Positions 9,336-18,957 of a DNA stretch of 35,329 nt are shown piece after piece. Under the pieces are notes generated by a model. The model saw nothing but the letters and a program-made list of their open reading frames with translations. It was not told the DNA's origin and did not search any database. Made by a program: the position numbers and the translations under genes. This stretch comes from an uncultured candidate division Zixibacteria bacterium (GTDB lineage Bacteria > Zixibacteria > MSB-5A5 > GN15 > PGXB01). The DNA lies in NCBI GenBank assembly GCA_937867135.1, contig CALMKK010000370.1:1-35329 (forward strand), given 5' to 3'. Every line of letters begins with the position of its first letter. Position 1 is the stretch's first letter.

Positions 9336-12194
9336 CTATTTATCGCGTTCGGCGGTTTTCTTCTTTTCCTTAATGGTCGCCTGAGCGGCCGCCAGACGGG
9401 CAATCGGCACCCGGAACGGCGAACAGGAGACATAATCAAGGCCCATACGATTGCAGAATTCAATCGAATCGGGATCGCCGCCATGCTCGCCGCAGATACC
9501 GATCTTCAAATCCGGCTTTACGGAGCGGCCTCTTTTGGTCCCCATCTCCACCAGTTGTCCGACCCCGGTCTGATCGATGGAGACAAAGGGGTCTTTCGGT
9601 AGAATCCCCTTTTCGACATAGAAACGCAAGAATTTCCCGGCGTCATCGCGCGAGAATCCCATCGTCATCTGGGTCAGGTCATTGGTTCCGAAACTGAAAA
9701 ATTCCGCTTCGGCCGCGATTTCCTCGGCGGTCAGGGCGGCCCGCGGGATTTCAATCATCGTTCCGATAAGATATTCGATTTTGGTCTTGTGCTTGCCGAT
9801 TATTTCATCGGCAATCCGCTTGACGACCTCTTTTTGATTTTTGAATTCATTGATATGCCCCACCAGCGGAATCATTATTTCCGGGACAATATTCTTCTTA
9901 TCCTTGGCGACATGGCAGGCCGCTTCAATTATGGCCCGCACCTGCATTTCCGTTATTTCCGGATAGACAATACCGAGACGGCACCCGCGATGTCCCAGCA
10001 TGGGATTGATTTCTTTCAACTCATCGATTCTCTGCAAGATTTTTCGTTTCCTCGCCAGAATCTCGTCGTAATGTTCATCGGTTTTATCGAGCTCCGAGAT
10101 TTCTTCTTCGACGACTTTTTTGTTGGGCAGGAATTCATGCAACGGCGGGTCGAGAGTCCTTATAGTTACCGGGAGACCGTCCATTACCTCGAACAATCCT
10201 TTAAAGTCACTCTTTTGAAACGGGAGAAGTTTATCCAGGGCCTGCTGACGATCTTCGGTAGTATCCGCCAGAATCATCTCCTGCACGATCGGGAGACGAT
10301 CTTCGGCAAAGAACATATGTTCGGTACGGCAGAGGCCGATTCCCTGAGCTCCGAATTTGCGGGCCTGAATGGCATCGCGCGGGGTATCGGCGTTGGCCCG
10401 GACTTTCAGGCGACGGATTTCATCGGCCCAGCTCATAAACTCGGCGAATTCGCCTGATAGTTCCGGTTCGATGGTCGCCACGGAACCGATCATAACTTCG
10501 CCGGTCGAGCCGTTAATAGTAATTACGTCCTTTTCCTTGAGAATGAGTTTGCCGATCTGCAACTGCTTTTTGGCTTCATTGACCCGCGCCGCTTCGCAAC
10601 CGGCGACACAGCATTTTCCCATACCGCGAGCCACGACCGCGGCATGCGAAGTCATCCCGCCGCGCGATGTAAGAATTCCGGCGGCGGCATGCATCCCCTC
10701 GATATCATCGGGATTGGTTTCCTGTCGGACAAGAATGACCGGGTCTTTGCCCTTGGCGGCCTTCACGGCGGCATCGGCGGTAAAATAAATCGCCCCCGAA
10801 GCGGCTCCCGGCGACGCCGGCAAACCGCGCGCGACCACCTCGAATTCCGCATTCGGATCCAGTCTGGGGTGCAGTAATTGATCCAGTTGCACCGGCTCCA
10901 GACGCATCAGGGCCTCTTCTTTGGTTACCAGCTTCTCCTTCACCATATCGACCGCAATTTTCAGGGCCGCCTGAACGGTGCGTTTGCCGGTGCGCGTTTG
11001 AAGCATGAACAGCTTGCCTTCCTGAATGGTGAATTCGAAATCCTGCACATCGCGATAATGCTTTTCGAGGCGGGTTGTAATATCTTTCAATTGCTTATAA
11101 ACATCAGGCATTTCATCGCCCAGTTGTGTTATCGGCTGCGGTGTCCGAATTCCGGCGACGACATCTTCGCCCTGCGCATTCAATAAATATTCCCCGTAAA
11201 ATTCCTTTTCGCCGGTGGCGGGATTGCGGGTAAAGCCGACGCCGGTGCCCGAGGTATTGCCCATATTGCCATAGACCATCGCCTGGATATTGACCGCCGT
11301 CCCCAGATCGCCGGGAATATTATTCATTCGGCGGTAACTGATGGCCCGGGGGTTATTCCAGGAACGGAATACGGCATCACGGGCCATTCGCAATTGAACC
11401 ATGGGATCATCGGGGAAAGACTCGCCGGTTTTTCTTTTTATAATCGCTTTGTATTTTTTGACAATGTCATTAAGATCTTCGACCTGTAACGAGGAATCCT
11501 GCTTTATTTTTCGTTCTTTCTTCTTCTGTTCGATAATCTCTTCAAATTTCTCCTTATCGATGCCCAACACAACACTGCCGAACATCTGGACAAAGCGGCG
11601 GTAGTTGTCATAGGCAAAACGCTCGTCGCCGGTTTTTTTAATCAAACCGTCAAGCGTTTGCTTGTTAAGGCCCAGATTGAGAATGGTGTCCATCATGCCG
11701 GGCATGGAAAATTTGGCGCCGGAGCGGACCGATACCAGAAGAGGATCATTCGGATCGCCGAATTTGGCTCCGACCAAATCTCCGATTCTATCCACCTGTT
11801 TTTCCAGATCCCGGTCAATATCTTTCGGAATCTGCATTCCGCTCTGATAAAAAATCTTGCAGATTTCGGTTGTCATCGTGAATCCCGGAGGAACCGGTAT
11901 TCCGGCCCGGGTCATTTCGGCCAATCCGGCTCCTTTGCCGCCCAATAAATCGCGCATGGTTCCGTCACCGTCGGCCTTGCCGCCACCGAAAAAATAGTAC
12001 GGCTGATGTTCAATTGAATATGCTCCGGACGGTTTTTCTTTCGCCGCTTTGGATTTTCCGGGGATTTTCGCGTCTTTACTCTTTTTTATCGTCTTGGGTT
12101 CAACTTTTTTAGGCATGCTTTTTTCCTTCGAAACTTTTTTCGGGCCCTTGGCTTTGGCAGATTTTTTTGGGTTATCTTTTTTTGCCGCAATCAT
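9336..12194 (-). CDS. ppdK: Pyruvate, phosphate dikinase with Lys-rich N-terminal extension
   Basis: 'YYFFGGGKADGDGTMRDLLGGKGAGLAEMTRAGIPVPPGFT', 'GILTSRGGMTSHAAVVARGMGKCCVAGC', 'IGLCRTEHMFF', 'FSFGTNDLTQMTMGFSRDD', 'GICGEHGGDPDS'. Confidence 0.97.
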   Translation of the reverse strand: MIAAKKDNPKKSAKAKGPKKVSKEKSMPKKVEPKTIKKSKDAKIPGKSKAAKEKPSGAYSIEHQPYYFFGGGKADGDGTMRDLLGGKGAGLAEMTRAGIPVPPGFTMTTEICKIFYQSGMQIPKDIDRDLEKQVDRIGDLVGAKFGDPNDPLLVSVRSGAKFSMPGMMDTILNLGLNKQTLDGLIKKTGDERFAYDNYRRFVQMFGSVVLGIDKEKFEEIIEQKKKERKIKQDSSLQVEDLNDIVKKYKAIIKRKTGESFPDDPMVQLRMARDAVFRSWNNPRAISYRRMNNIPGDLGTAVNIQAMVYGNMGNTSGTGVGFTRNPATGEKEFYGEYLLNAQGEDVVAGIRTPQPITQLGDEMPDVYKQLKDITTRLEKHYRDVQDFEFTIQEGKLFMLQTRTGKRTVQAALKIAVDMVKEKLVTKEEALMRLEPVQLDQLLHPRLDPNAEFEVVARGLPASPGAASGAIYFTADAAVKAAKGKDPVILVRQETNPDDIEGMHAAAGILTSRGGMTSHAAVVARGMGKCCVAGCEAARVNEAKKQLQIGKLILKEKDVITINGSTGEVMIGSVATIEPELSGEFAEFMSWADEIRRLKVRANADTPRDAIQARKFGAQGIGLCRTEHMFFAEDRLPIVQEMILADTTEDRQQALDKLLPFQKSDFKGLFEVMDGLPVTIRTLDPPLHEFLPNKKVVEEEISELDKTDEHYDEILARKRKILQRIDELKEINPMLGHRGCRLGIVYPEITEMQVRAIIEAACHVAKDKKNIVPEIMIPLVGHINEFKNQKEVVKRIADEIIGKHKTKIEYLIGTMIEIPRAALTAEEIAAEAEFFSFGTNDLTQMTMGFSRDDAGKFLRFYVEKGILPKDPFVSIDQTGVGQLVEMGTKRGRSVKPDLKIGICGEHGGDPDSIEFCNRMGLDYVSCSPFRVPIARLAAAQATIKEKKKTAERDK

Positions 12195-12258
12195 TTTAGC
12201 CTCCAGACCAATATTTTTTTATCGGAAATGAATACGATATTTTATACCGATACGCAAT

Positions 12259-12299
12259 AAAAAAGGCGGCCGAAATATTCGTTGAAATAACCGGCCGCC
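12259..12299 (-). terminator. Putative intrinsic terminator
   Basis: Stem GGCGGCCG (12265-12272)/CGGCCGCC (12292-12299) with A-run 12259-12264, downstream of the ORF ending at 12320. Confidence 0.6.
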
Positions 12300-12319
12300 G
12301 TCTAATTCGGGGATTGATT

Positions 12320-12643
12320 TTACATGGTAAACAGACGTTCACCATTAATGATTTTTTCCAGAATTTTAAGGGTTTTCTCGACCGGAGAATGCATAATATC
12401 GGAAGTATTAAAAGTGGATCTAATCACTTCGCGAGGGCAATTAAAGTTGGCTCTCCCCCGCCCCCCACGGGCCTTTTTCTTGTGTGTCAAATTATACTGC
12501 CTTTGATATTCCTTGGCCTTTTCTTTGTGGAGTTGATAATAACGCCTCTGATACTCCCGGCGGGCCTCCGGCGTTGAAAGTTTGCCTTTCCTTTTTTTTC
12601 TGGTTCTTGGCTTGGCTCCAGCGGATTCGTCCGTTATAGCCAT
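12320..12643 (-). CDS. Small strongly basic hypothetical protein
   Basis: 107 aa; 'ARREYQRRYYQLHKEKAKEYQRQYNLTHKKKARGGRGR' repeat-like basic segment; own terminator downstream. Confidence 0.55.
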   Translation of the reverse strand: MAITDESAGAKPRTRKKRKGKLSTPEARREYQRRYYQLHKEKAKEYQRQYNLTHKKKARGGRGRANFNCPREVIRSTFNTSDIMHSPVEKTLKILEKIINGERLFTM

Positions 12644-12892
12644 CCCCCCACCTCTCTTTCGGGAATGAGTTTAGTTACCCAAAATGCAATACTTACCACT
12701 CGGCCCACGTATTACTTTATAAATTATACCGATCGCGGTTCCATTTGTCAAGAAAATTCTGCACTTTTATAAAAAATTCTTGCGCAATATTTTTATCCCA
12801 TTGCACTTAACAGAAGAAATAAAATGAGTTTATTTTAATCGTTTGATTCCATTTTAATTACGAGCAATTAAAAATTGACTCCCGTCTGAAAG

Positions 12893-12923
12893 AAAAAAGC
12901 CCCGCTTCCAAAGGCGGGGCTTT
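12893..12923 (-). terminator. Intrinsic terminator of the triplicated-cassette operon
   Basis: Perfect 10-bp stem AAAGCCCCGC (12896-12905)/GCGGGGCTTT (12914-12923), U-tract from A6 (12893-12898) on the minus strand. Confidence 0.85.
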
Positions 12924-12948
12924 GACAATTGACACCGGCAGAAATCTG

Positions 12949-13743
12949 TTATGAACCGGATTGAGCGGCGCCTCTCCTATTCATATATTGAATAAACTCA
13001 TAAATGGAAAGAACAACGAAAATTCCAATTATGAGTATCCAAATAATTAGATAAGAGGACGTGGCGTGCCATGAGGTGGCTGTCCAGTTACCGATGGCCT
13101 GAATCCTTTGCACAAACAGAGAAATACGACCCATAACGGTGTATCCAAAAGAAGCTCCGAATCCAATCATCAGGATACCAATCCCGAATTTGGCCACTCC
13201 GTTGAATAATCCGGTGTGTTCCTTGGAAAAGAAGAAATAGAACAGGGCCGCGATCACCCCGACGAAAATCAACGCCTGAGAATATCCGGCGGTCGAATCA
13301 AGGTAGCCGCTTCCGAAAAAGTTGCCCCAATCGATGGCTTTTCTGATAGAGGCATAAAGCTGCAGGTTAATGCTGGTGCGCATGACCAGAGGAATGGTGA
13401 TGCCGGTACCGATACCGATATAAATGGCAATCGGCCAGCGGCTGATCCAGGCCCATTTGCGTGAAAACCGGGTCCACATCATCACGCCCAATACGGCCGG
13501 GAATATATACCACCAGCTCTTGGCGTCCAGCCAGAGAAAATAGAAATGGCCGTCGCTTAAGAAACTGAATAGATTCGGCACCAGCCCGTTGTGCCAGAGC
13601 AGAATCACGAAATATCCGGCCGAGACTCCGACCATGAGATGCTCGGCAAACTTGTATAGCGGATTATCGCGGTAAAGAAATGAGAAAATGCAGAGCGTCA
13701 AAAAGGCTCCCAGAGTTGTCCAAAGAAATGTACCCATTGGCAT
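12949..13743 (-). CDS. Cassette copy A, subunit 4: polytopic membrane protein of unknown function
   Basis: 'FLYRDNPLYKFAEHLMVGVSAGYF', 'FFFSKEHTGLFNGVAKFGIGILMIGFGASFGYTVMGRISLFVQR'; homologous to 16555..17358 and 20160..20807. Confidence 0.85.
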   Translation of the reverse strand: MPMGTFLWTTLGAFLTLCIFSFLYRDNPLYKFAEHLMVGVSAGYFVILLWHNGLVPNLFSFLSDGHFYFLWLDAKSWWYIFPAVLGVMMWTRFSRKWAWISRWPIAIYIGIGTGITIPLVMRTSINLQLYASIRKAIDWGNFFGSGYLDSTAGYSQALIFVGVIAALFYFFFSKEHTGLFNGVAKFGIGILMIGFGASFGYTVMGRISLFVQRIQAIGNWTATSWHATSSYLIIWILIIGIFVVLSIYEFIQYMNRRGAAQSGS

Positions 13744-13757
13744 ATTATCCCACCTCC

Positions 13758-14627
13758 TTAACCTTTTCTCGCCTTGCGACGAGCCAGAATGAAACCGATA
13801 TTACCCATGATGATAAAAATAATGATTACCAGATGGGCATAAACCTGAATCCTCATGCCGTCAAGAGCCTCGCCGGGATTGTCGGCCAAGGCTTCGTACT
13901 GGGCCGCCCCCAGCAGACCGCCCATAATCCCGAAAACCTGCCCGGAATTAAGATAGGGATAATAATCGGCCGACATAACGCCGGTCAGACCCAGGGCCAG
14001 CGGGAAATTATAACGGCTCTGACCGTAGGTTATCCACATATCGCTGGAACTTCCCGATGATAATTCCACGACGCATTTGACTTGATCGTAGTTTCTAATG
14101 TTTCTCATCATCGGCAGAGAATCAAGCGGCTTGCCATAATAGTCGGTCGGGAACGGTATCCTGAAATCCTGACCCATGGCCAGAATAATCAGCGCCGGGT
14201 ACGGTTTGTAACCGAGAAAAGTATAATCGACGCCGTCTTCAATTTGTCTTCCTTTATAGAAGACGCCGTTATATGTCCCATCCTGTTTCACCGAATCTGC
14301 GACAGCCTTTATTACCTGATCCACCATGGCCGGCCCGTTTTGCGAGAGGGCCGAGAAAATGACTTTCAGGTGTTTCCGGAAAGCCTGCTCGACAATGGCG
14401 TAGAACATCGGGTGCAATTCTGCCAGAGACGAGGGATCATAATCGACTGCGACAAAAATGACATCATTCGGTTTTAAGGTATCAATAAAATTATAGACCG
14501 CCTTAACCTCCGGTGATTTATTAAGTTTAATCGTAAAAGGTATGGCATAGGTTATTACGCAGACCAGGGCCACAAAGAGGAAAACCCAACGGCGATCCAA
14601 GGTCATTAATCGATCAAATATATTCAT
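13758..14627 (-). CDS. Cassette copy A, subunit 3: membrane-anchored protein with DYDP-motif domain
   Basis: 'DVIFVAVDYDPSSLAELHPM', 'GVDYTFLGYKP', 'PLDSLPMMRNIRN', 'YYPYLNSGQVFGIMGGLLGAAQYEAL'; ATG 14627 with upstream GGAGGAAG. Confidence 0.85.
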   Translation of the reverse strand: MNIFDRLMTLDRRWVFLFVALVCVITYAIPFTIKLNKSPEVKAVYNFIDTLKPNDVIFVAVDYDPSSLAELHPMFYAIVEQAFRKHLKVIFSALSQNGPAMVDQVIKAVADSVKQDGTYNGVFYKGRQIEDGVDYTFLGYKPYPALIILAMGQDFRIPFPTDYYGKPLDSLPMMRNIRNYDQVKCVVELSSGSSSDMWITYGQSRYNFPLALGLTGVMSADYYPYLNSGQVFGIMGGLLGAAQYEALADNPGEALDGMRIQVYAHLVIIIFIIMGNIGFILARRKARKG

Positions 14628-14637
14628 AGCTTCCTCC

Positions 14638-15279
14638 TCAATCCCGGCCCAAGTAGGCGCGTTCAATTCCCAACATGACTTTCAAAGCGGTGGCAACCGC
14701 CCCGAGACCCAGGCCGATGATAATGGCCCGCTTGGCCGCCAGATTGGGGACGTTAAGAAGCCATGAAGTTGTCTTCTCAAGGTACACTCCGAAGGTGCCC
14801 AGATAAGGATTGAAACGGAGCATCACGATGAGCGCCGCCAGAAGCAGGACGGTGGCCAGCACGGATCGGGCGCGGAAGGCGCGATAAGCGGCCGATGCAA
14901 TATAGAACGCCAGGAGGGAGAACATGGTGGCCTGAATCGGAATTATGATGTACTGGAACAGGTGAATGAACATATAATTCTCGAGGCCCTCCTGCGTATA
15001 AAAATGCCGTCCGTAGTCAAAGCCAAAGACTATCATGGCCGCCAAACCGAGCAAAGTCGCAATAGGATATTGCCATCCCGGGACGCGCCGACGAATTTTC
15101 TCATATGATACTCTTATCAGCGACCAGATTCCCAGCGCCATCGCGAAGATACCGATGATAATAATCCATTTTAATAGGAATTCATTGGTATCCAGCGAAA
15201 AATCATTTGGAACAAAATACTGGACAATCATCACCAGCGCCAGGGTGAAAACCAGCATTAACGGAACTTGTCTTTTCAT
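14638..15279 (-). CDS. Cassette copy A, subunit 2: polytopic membrane protein of unknown function
   Basis: 'MKRQVPLMLVFTLALVMIVQYFVP', 'FYIASAAYRAFRARSVLATVLLLAALIVML', C-terminus 'IERAYLGRD'; start moved to 15279. Confidence 0.85.
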   Translation of the reverse strand: MKRQVPLMLVFTLALVMIVQYFVPNDFSLDTNEFLLKWIIIIGIFAMALGIWSLIRVSYEKIRRRVPGWQYPIATLLGLAAMIVFGFDYGRHFYTQEGLENYMFIHLFQYIIIPIQATMFSLLAFYIASAAYRAFRARSVLATVLLLAALIVMLRFNPYLGTFGVYLEKTTSWLLNVPNLAAKRAIIIGLGLGAVATALKVMLGIERAYLGRD

Positions 15280-15295
15280 GAATGGTTTCCTCCCT

Positions 15296-16525
15296 TTAAT
15301 TGCCGGCTTTAAAAAGTTCAAGGAACCAGTTCCAGCGGAATTGCGAGGCGATAATTCCCAGGATGGAAATAACGATAATCGCCGCTTTGCCGTAATCCTG
15401 CGCTTTCAGAGAACCGAGCAAAATCGGTTCGCGGCTCAGATAAGCCGAGGCGGCGTACAGCTCCTCGCCTATGAGAGTATAATCGCAGGCGACCACAAAA
15501 AACGGAATCTGCGCTACCTGATCAGTACCGGAAATCTGCACCGATCCGGCCAGGGCGCCGGTTTCGGCCAGCAGAAGCGATTCGGCGTAAAACGTTCCCA
15601 TATAGATATTGGTCGCCGGCAACTGACGGAGCATAGTGCCGTTTACGGCCGCGACATAGGCAAATTGATTGGAGGTTACATAGTAGACCATGTCGTCGTT
15701 ATAGGCGTCGGGACGTCCGGCATCGAGATAGGCCGTTCGAACCGTCTCCTGTGCGACCGTCATCACGATAGCATCATAGCAGGGAACAATCAGGCCGGTT
15801 TGATATTCCGCCACTTTCTTGGCCACCCGTCCGAGAATGGTGAAGGATGCAATAGTGGCGATATCGGCGGCTGTTCCCAGACCAAGGACATAGAGAATCG
15901 GCTTACCCATTTCGGTGGCACGGCCAATGGCTTCATCAACCGCTTCAATTCCGGCCAAGCGGCGCACAAACAGCTTGGCACCTTTTCGGGCCCTTCGTAT
16001 GAAGAAAATAGTTATGGCGGCAAAACAGAGCACAAAAACCAGGACCAGGGTTCGGCCAACATTATATAATTGTCCGACAGCCTTAACCGGTCCGATCACC
16101 GGAGAATCGGAATAGACATTGCTATCGGCAGTTATGGCCCGGACGATATAATAATAATCGGTGTCGTTCGGCATGAAATCCCGATCATCCGGCTTTCGTC
16201 CGCCCATATCCACATATTCACTGCTGCCGGAGGGAGCCATCCCTTCCCTGAGAACAAAGCCGCTATCGGGGAAGAAAGATCGAAGGAATTTGTATCCCAG
16301 GACCGTTTTTTGCCCGGCACCGTCATCAGCCGAAAGTGTCCATCGCAAAGTTAAGGAATGACCATTATCGTTCGGCGAATCCATGGCGGTAACATTGGTT
16401 GCCGGAGCCGGAGGCGAAATGGCCGGGATGGCGGATGCCTCCACTGTTTTGACACTATCCTGCGCCAATGCCGGGAGAGCCAAAGCCAGCAAGAGACATC
16501 CGAGAATCATTATTTTAAATTTCAT
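15296..16525 (-). CDS. Cassette copy A, subunit 1: signal peptide, FN3 domain, TM, DUF6754-like domain, TM
   Basis: ATG at 16525 gives signal peptide 'MKFKIMILGCLLLALALPALAQ'; FN3 'TLRWTLSADDGAGQKTVLGYKFLRS'; core 'AGIEAVDEAIGRATEMGKPILYVLG...CDYTLIGEELYAASAYLSREPILLGSLKAQD'. Confidence 0.85.
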   Translation of the reverse strand: MKFKIMILGCLLLALALPALAQDSVKTVEASAIPAISPPAPATNVTAMDSPNDNGHSLTLRWTLSADDGAGQKTVLGYKFLRSFFPDSGFVLREGMAPSGSSEYVDMGGRKPDDRDFMPNDTDYYYIVRAITADSNVYSDSPVIGPVKAVGQLYNVGRTLVLVFVLCFAAITIFFIRRARKGAKLFVRRLAGIEAVDEAIGRATEMGKPILYVLGLGTAADIATIASFTILGRVAKKVAEYQTGLIVPCYDAIVMTVAQETVRTAYLDAGRPDAYNDDMVYYVTSNQFAYVAAVNGTMLRQLPATNIYMGTFYAESLLLAETGALAGSVQISGTDQVAQIPFFVVACDYTLIGEELYAASAYLSREPILLGSLKAQDYGKAAIIVISILGIIASQFRWNWFLELFKAGN

Positions 16526-16554
16526 ACACACCTCGCAAAGTTGTATATGTGCAC

Positions 16555-17358
16555 TTATTTGACCAGTCCCAGCCAGTCGTGGAAAAGGAAAGTTAACCTT
16601 CCCACCAATAACGAAACACGCCCCATGACGGTGTAACCGAAGGAGGCGCCGAAAGTAATCATCAAAACCCAAATGCCCATCCGGGAGGCATAACCGAAAG
16701 CCCCTTTGTGTTCTTTGGAAAAGAAAAAATAAATCAGGCCGCAAAAGACACCGACAAAAATCACCCAATTGGAAAGGCTCATTGCGAATTGTCCGGTTAT
16801 CGACAACGAAAAATCGGAGAAAAACGGCCCAATCCCTCTCCAGTCGGTTACCAGAGGCACGAAAGTATTGCTCACCTGACTTATAAAATCGGAGCGAAGA
16901 TAACGAATCAAATTAAGCCCGGCGGTGGTCCCGACAATAAAAGCCAGCGACCAGCGCGACAACCAGCCCATCTTGGATGATAATCTCATAAGAAGAAAGA
17001 CGCCGAGAATAAGAGGAATAAAGAAAAAGATATCAAAACCTTTGTACGGAACGCCGAAATAGGTGCATAGGGACGGTGAAATCCGCGGCAAAAGATTTCC
17101 GACGAAGGTTGACCAGAATCCGACCGACATCCAGTAGGCGGCGGAAACTCCCACGAACAGGTGCTCGGCAAATTTGTAATAGGGATTGTCTTTATATAGA
17201 AAGGATAAAATCGAAAGAGTAAGAAAGGCGGCAACCGTTACCAGAAAAGCATCGGTCAAATTATGGCCCGCTTGCGATCCAATAATAATCCAGCTCAGGC
17301 CGAATATCAGGACCGCGGCGGCAAATATTACGATCGACCATATTCTGGAGTTATTCAT
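16555..17358 (-). CDS. Cassette copy B, subunit 4: polytopic membrane protein of unknown function
   Basis: 'FLYKDNPYYKFAEHLFVGVSAAYW', 'FFFSKEHKGAFGYASRMGIWVLMITFGASFGYTVMGRVSLLVGR'; extra N-terminal TM relative to copy C. Confidence 0.85.
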   Translation of the reverse strand: MNNSRIWSIVIFAAAVLIFGLSWIIIGSQAGHNLTDAFLVTVAAFLTLSILSFLYKDNPYYKFAEHLFVGVSAAYWMSVGFWSTFVGNLLPRISPSLCTYFGVPYKGFDIFFFIPLILGVFLLMRLSSKMGWLSRWSLAFIVGTTAGLNLIRYLRSDFISQVSNTFVPLVTDWRGIGPFFSDFSLSITGQFAMSLSNWVIFVGVFCGLIYFFFSKEHKGAFGYASRMGIWVLMITFGASFGYTVMGRVSLLVGRLTFLFHDWLGLVK

Positions 17359-17359
17359 C

Positions 17360-18271
17360 TCATTCTCCCCTCGATTTCAAAACGAAGTAAGAAATATTGC
17401 CGAAAATAATAAAAGCCATGATTACCAGATGCGCCATGGTCTGCGGTCCCATCATTTTTATTCCCGGCTGGGGGGTTTCGGCAAAACGGGGATATTTCCG
17501 TTTCAACTCCGATTCGTATTCGGCGGCTCCCTTAATTCCACCCAAAAGACCCATTAATTGATTGGGGTAATAGGGATAAAGCAGCGGGGCGGAAACGGCG
17601 GCGCAACCTCCCACTACCGGAATATGTCCCGGATCTCCGGCAAAAAGGACCCATTCTTTGACACCGGGCAGTCCACCGCCGACCGAAATCAAAAGATCCA
17701 TATCGCGCAGAGAACGGATGCCATTCATAATCGGCAGGGAATCGAGATTGATGCCATTGACATCGGTCAGATACATTTTTCGGATATCGGTAATAATGAC
17801 ATTGAGAACGCCGGTCCCGCCTGCTTTGTACCCCAAATTGACATAATCGACCCCGTTTTTCTTTTCAGGAAATTCCGTTTTTATTATTCGATCAATGGCC
17901 GTCGCCACCATCGGTTGTCCGGTCGCCCACAGGTTCATAAAATAGACGCGGTGTCCCTTGGCCATGGCGTGGCGCACGAAAGCATCGGTCATGGGGTTAA
18001 CTTCGGGAGCCATAGCCGGGTCGTAGTCAAAGGAAATCAAAATTTTCGAGCCGGGCGGAAGATTCTCAATTTTATCGAAAGCGGCTTTGACGATCGGGGT
18101 GGCTTTTTCGGAGAAGGAAATATTGAACAATATCGGGACCGCCACCGCCAAACCCATAAAGAGAAAAATGAAGCGCCGCTCCACATCGCGACCCCTGATA
18201 GATTTGATAAATAGGTACAATAATCCGGCGGCAATTATGGTGAGCGAAATGATAAGGCCCCATTTATTCAT
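17360..18271 (-). CDS. Cassette copy B, subunit 3: membrane-anchored protein with DYDP-motif domain
   Basis: 'SKILISFDYDPAMAPEVNPM', 'GVDYVNLGYKAGG', 'NLDSLPIMNGIRS', 'YPYYPNQLMGLLGGIKGAAEYE'. Confidence 0.85.
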   Translation of the reverse strand: MNKWGLIISLTIIAAGLLYLFIKSIRGRDVERRFIFLFMGLAVAVPILFNISFSEKATPIVKAAFDKIENLPPGSKILISFDYDPAMAPEVNPMTDAFVRHAMAKGHRVYFMNLWATGQPMVATAIDRIIKTEFPEKKNGVDYVNLGYKAGGTGVLNVIITDIRKMYLTDVNGINLDSLPIMNGIRSLRDMDLLISVGGGLPGVKEWVLFAGDPGHIPVVGGCAAVSAPLLYPYYPNQLMGLLGGIKGAAEYESELKRKYPRFAETPQPGIKMMGPQTMAHLVIMAFIIFGNISYFVLKSRGE

Positions 18272-18941
18272 TATCCACCCCCAGATAGGTCCGCTCGACA
18301 CCGAGAATCAGTCTTAAGGACATGGAAATAACACCGAGGGCGATACCGATCATAATGGCGCGCTGACCGGCCAGATTGGGGGATGACATAATCCAGATGG
18401 CCAGATTGGGAATCTGAAGCAATGAAAAAGATTCGGGAACCCAACCGGTGGCATAGACCCCGAGGGGGGTCCGTCCGAGAAGGATTATGAATGCCGCAAT
18501 CAGCAGGATGGTGGCTTCTTTATTTTTGGCTCGGAAAGCTCGATAGGAGGCCGAGGCCACATAAAATGCCAAAAGAGCATACATGGTCGAGCCGAGCGGA
18601 TAGAAAATATTATAATATAAAGTCTGGAATAATGAGCCGGTCGCGGCGACATCGCCGGTGATACCGTTCGGGTTGGCAATCTTAAACAGCCCCGCCGCCA
18701 GCATGACAATAAATCCGGTCAGAGTGACGGCGGAAAAGGCCCAATCCTTTTGGCGACGATAAATTTTGTTGCCATGGATGCGAATCAGATTGCCACCGCC
18801 CAGGAAGAAAGCAAAGACGGCAATAATATCGAAAAAGACGGAAAAATTCTCGCCGAGCCTCTCGGCCGGCGGGAAGAAGACCGAGACAATCAATACCGCG
18901 CCGACAATGAAGGTTATAATGACCGGGACCTGGCGTTTCAC
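18264..18941 (-). CDS. Cassette copy B, subunit 2: polytopic membrane protein of unknown function
   Basis: 'MKRQVPVIITFIVGAVLIVSVFFPP', 'NLIRIHGNKIYRR', 'FYVASASYRAFRAKNKEATILL', 'GVERTYLGVDNE'. Confidence 0.85.
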   Translation of the reverse strand: MKRQVPVIITFIVGAVLIVSVFFPPAERLGENFSVFFDIIAVFAFFLGGGNLIRIHGNKIYRRQKDWAFSAVTLTGFIVMLAAGLFKIANPNGITGDVAATGSLFQTLYYNIFYPLGSTMYALLAFYVASASYRAFRAKNKEATILLIAAFIILLGRTPLGVYATGWVPESFSLLQIPNLAIWIMSSPNLAGQRAIMIGIALGVISMSLRLILGVERTYLGVDNE

Positions 18942-18957
18942 GATATTTTATTCCTTT

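Noticed and set aside
9263-9484. N-terminal extension of the HAD ORF
   Set aside because: Extra residues are low-complexity Arg/Pro-rich and would cross the ppdK terminator and coding end; ATG at 9262 fits the family start.
9789-11948. Several plus-strand ORFs (up to 222 aa)
   Set aside because: All antisense to ppdK; high GC at codon positions creates long shadow frames.
14628-14666. Upstream start for cassette A subunit 3
   Set aside because: ATG 14627 has a good Shine-Dalgarno (GGAGGAAG) and avoids overlap with the preceding gene.
15035-16069. 344-aa plus-strand ORF
   Set aside because: Antisense to cassette A subunits 1 and 2, whose homology to copies B and C makes the minus strand the coding strand.
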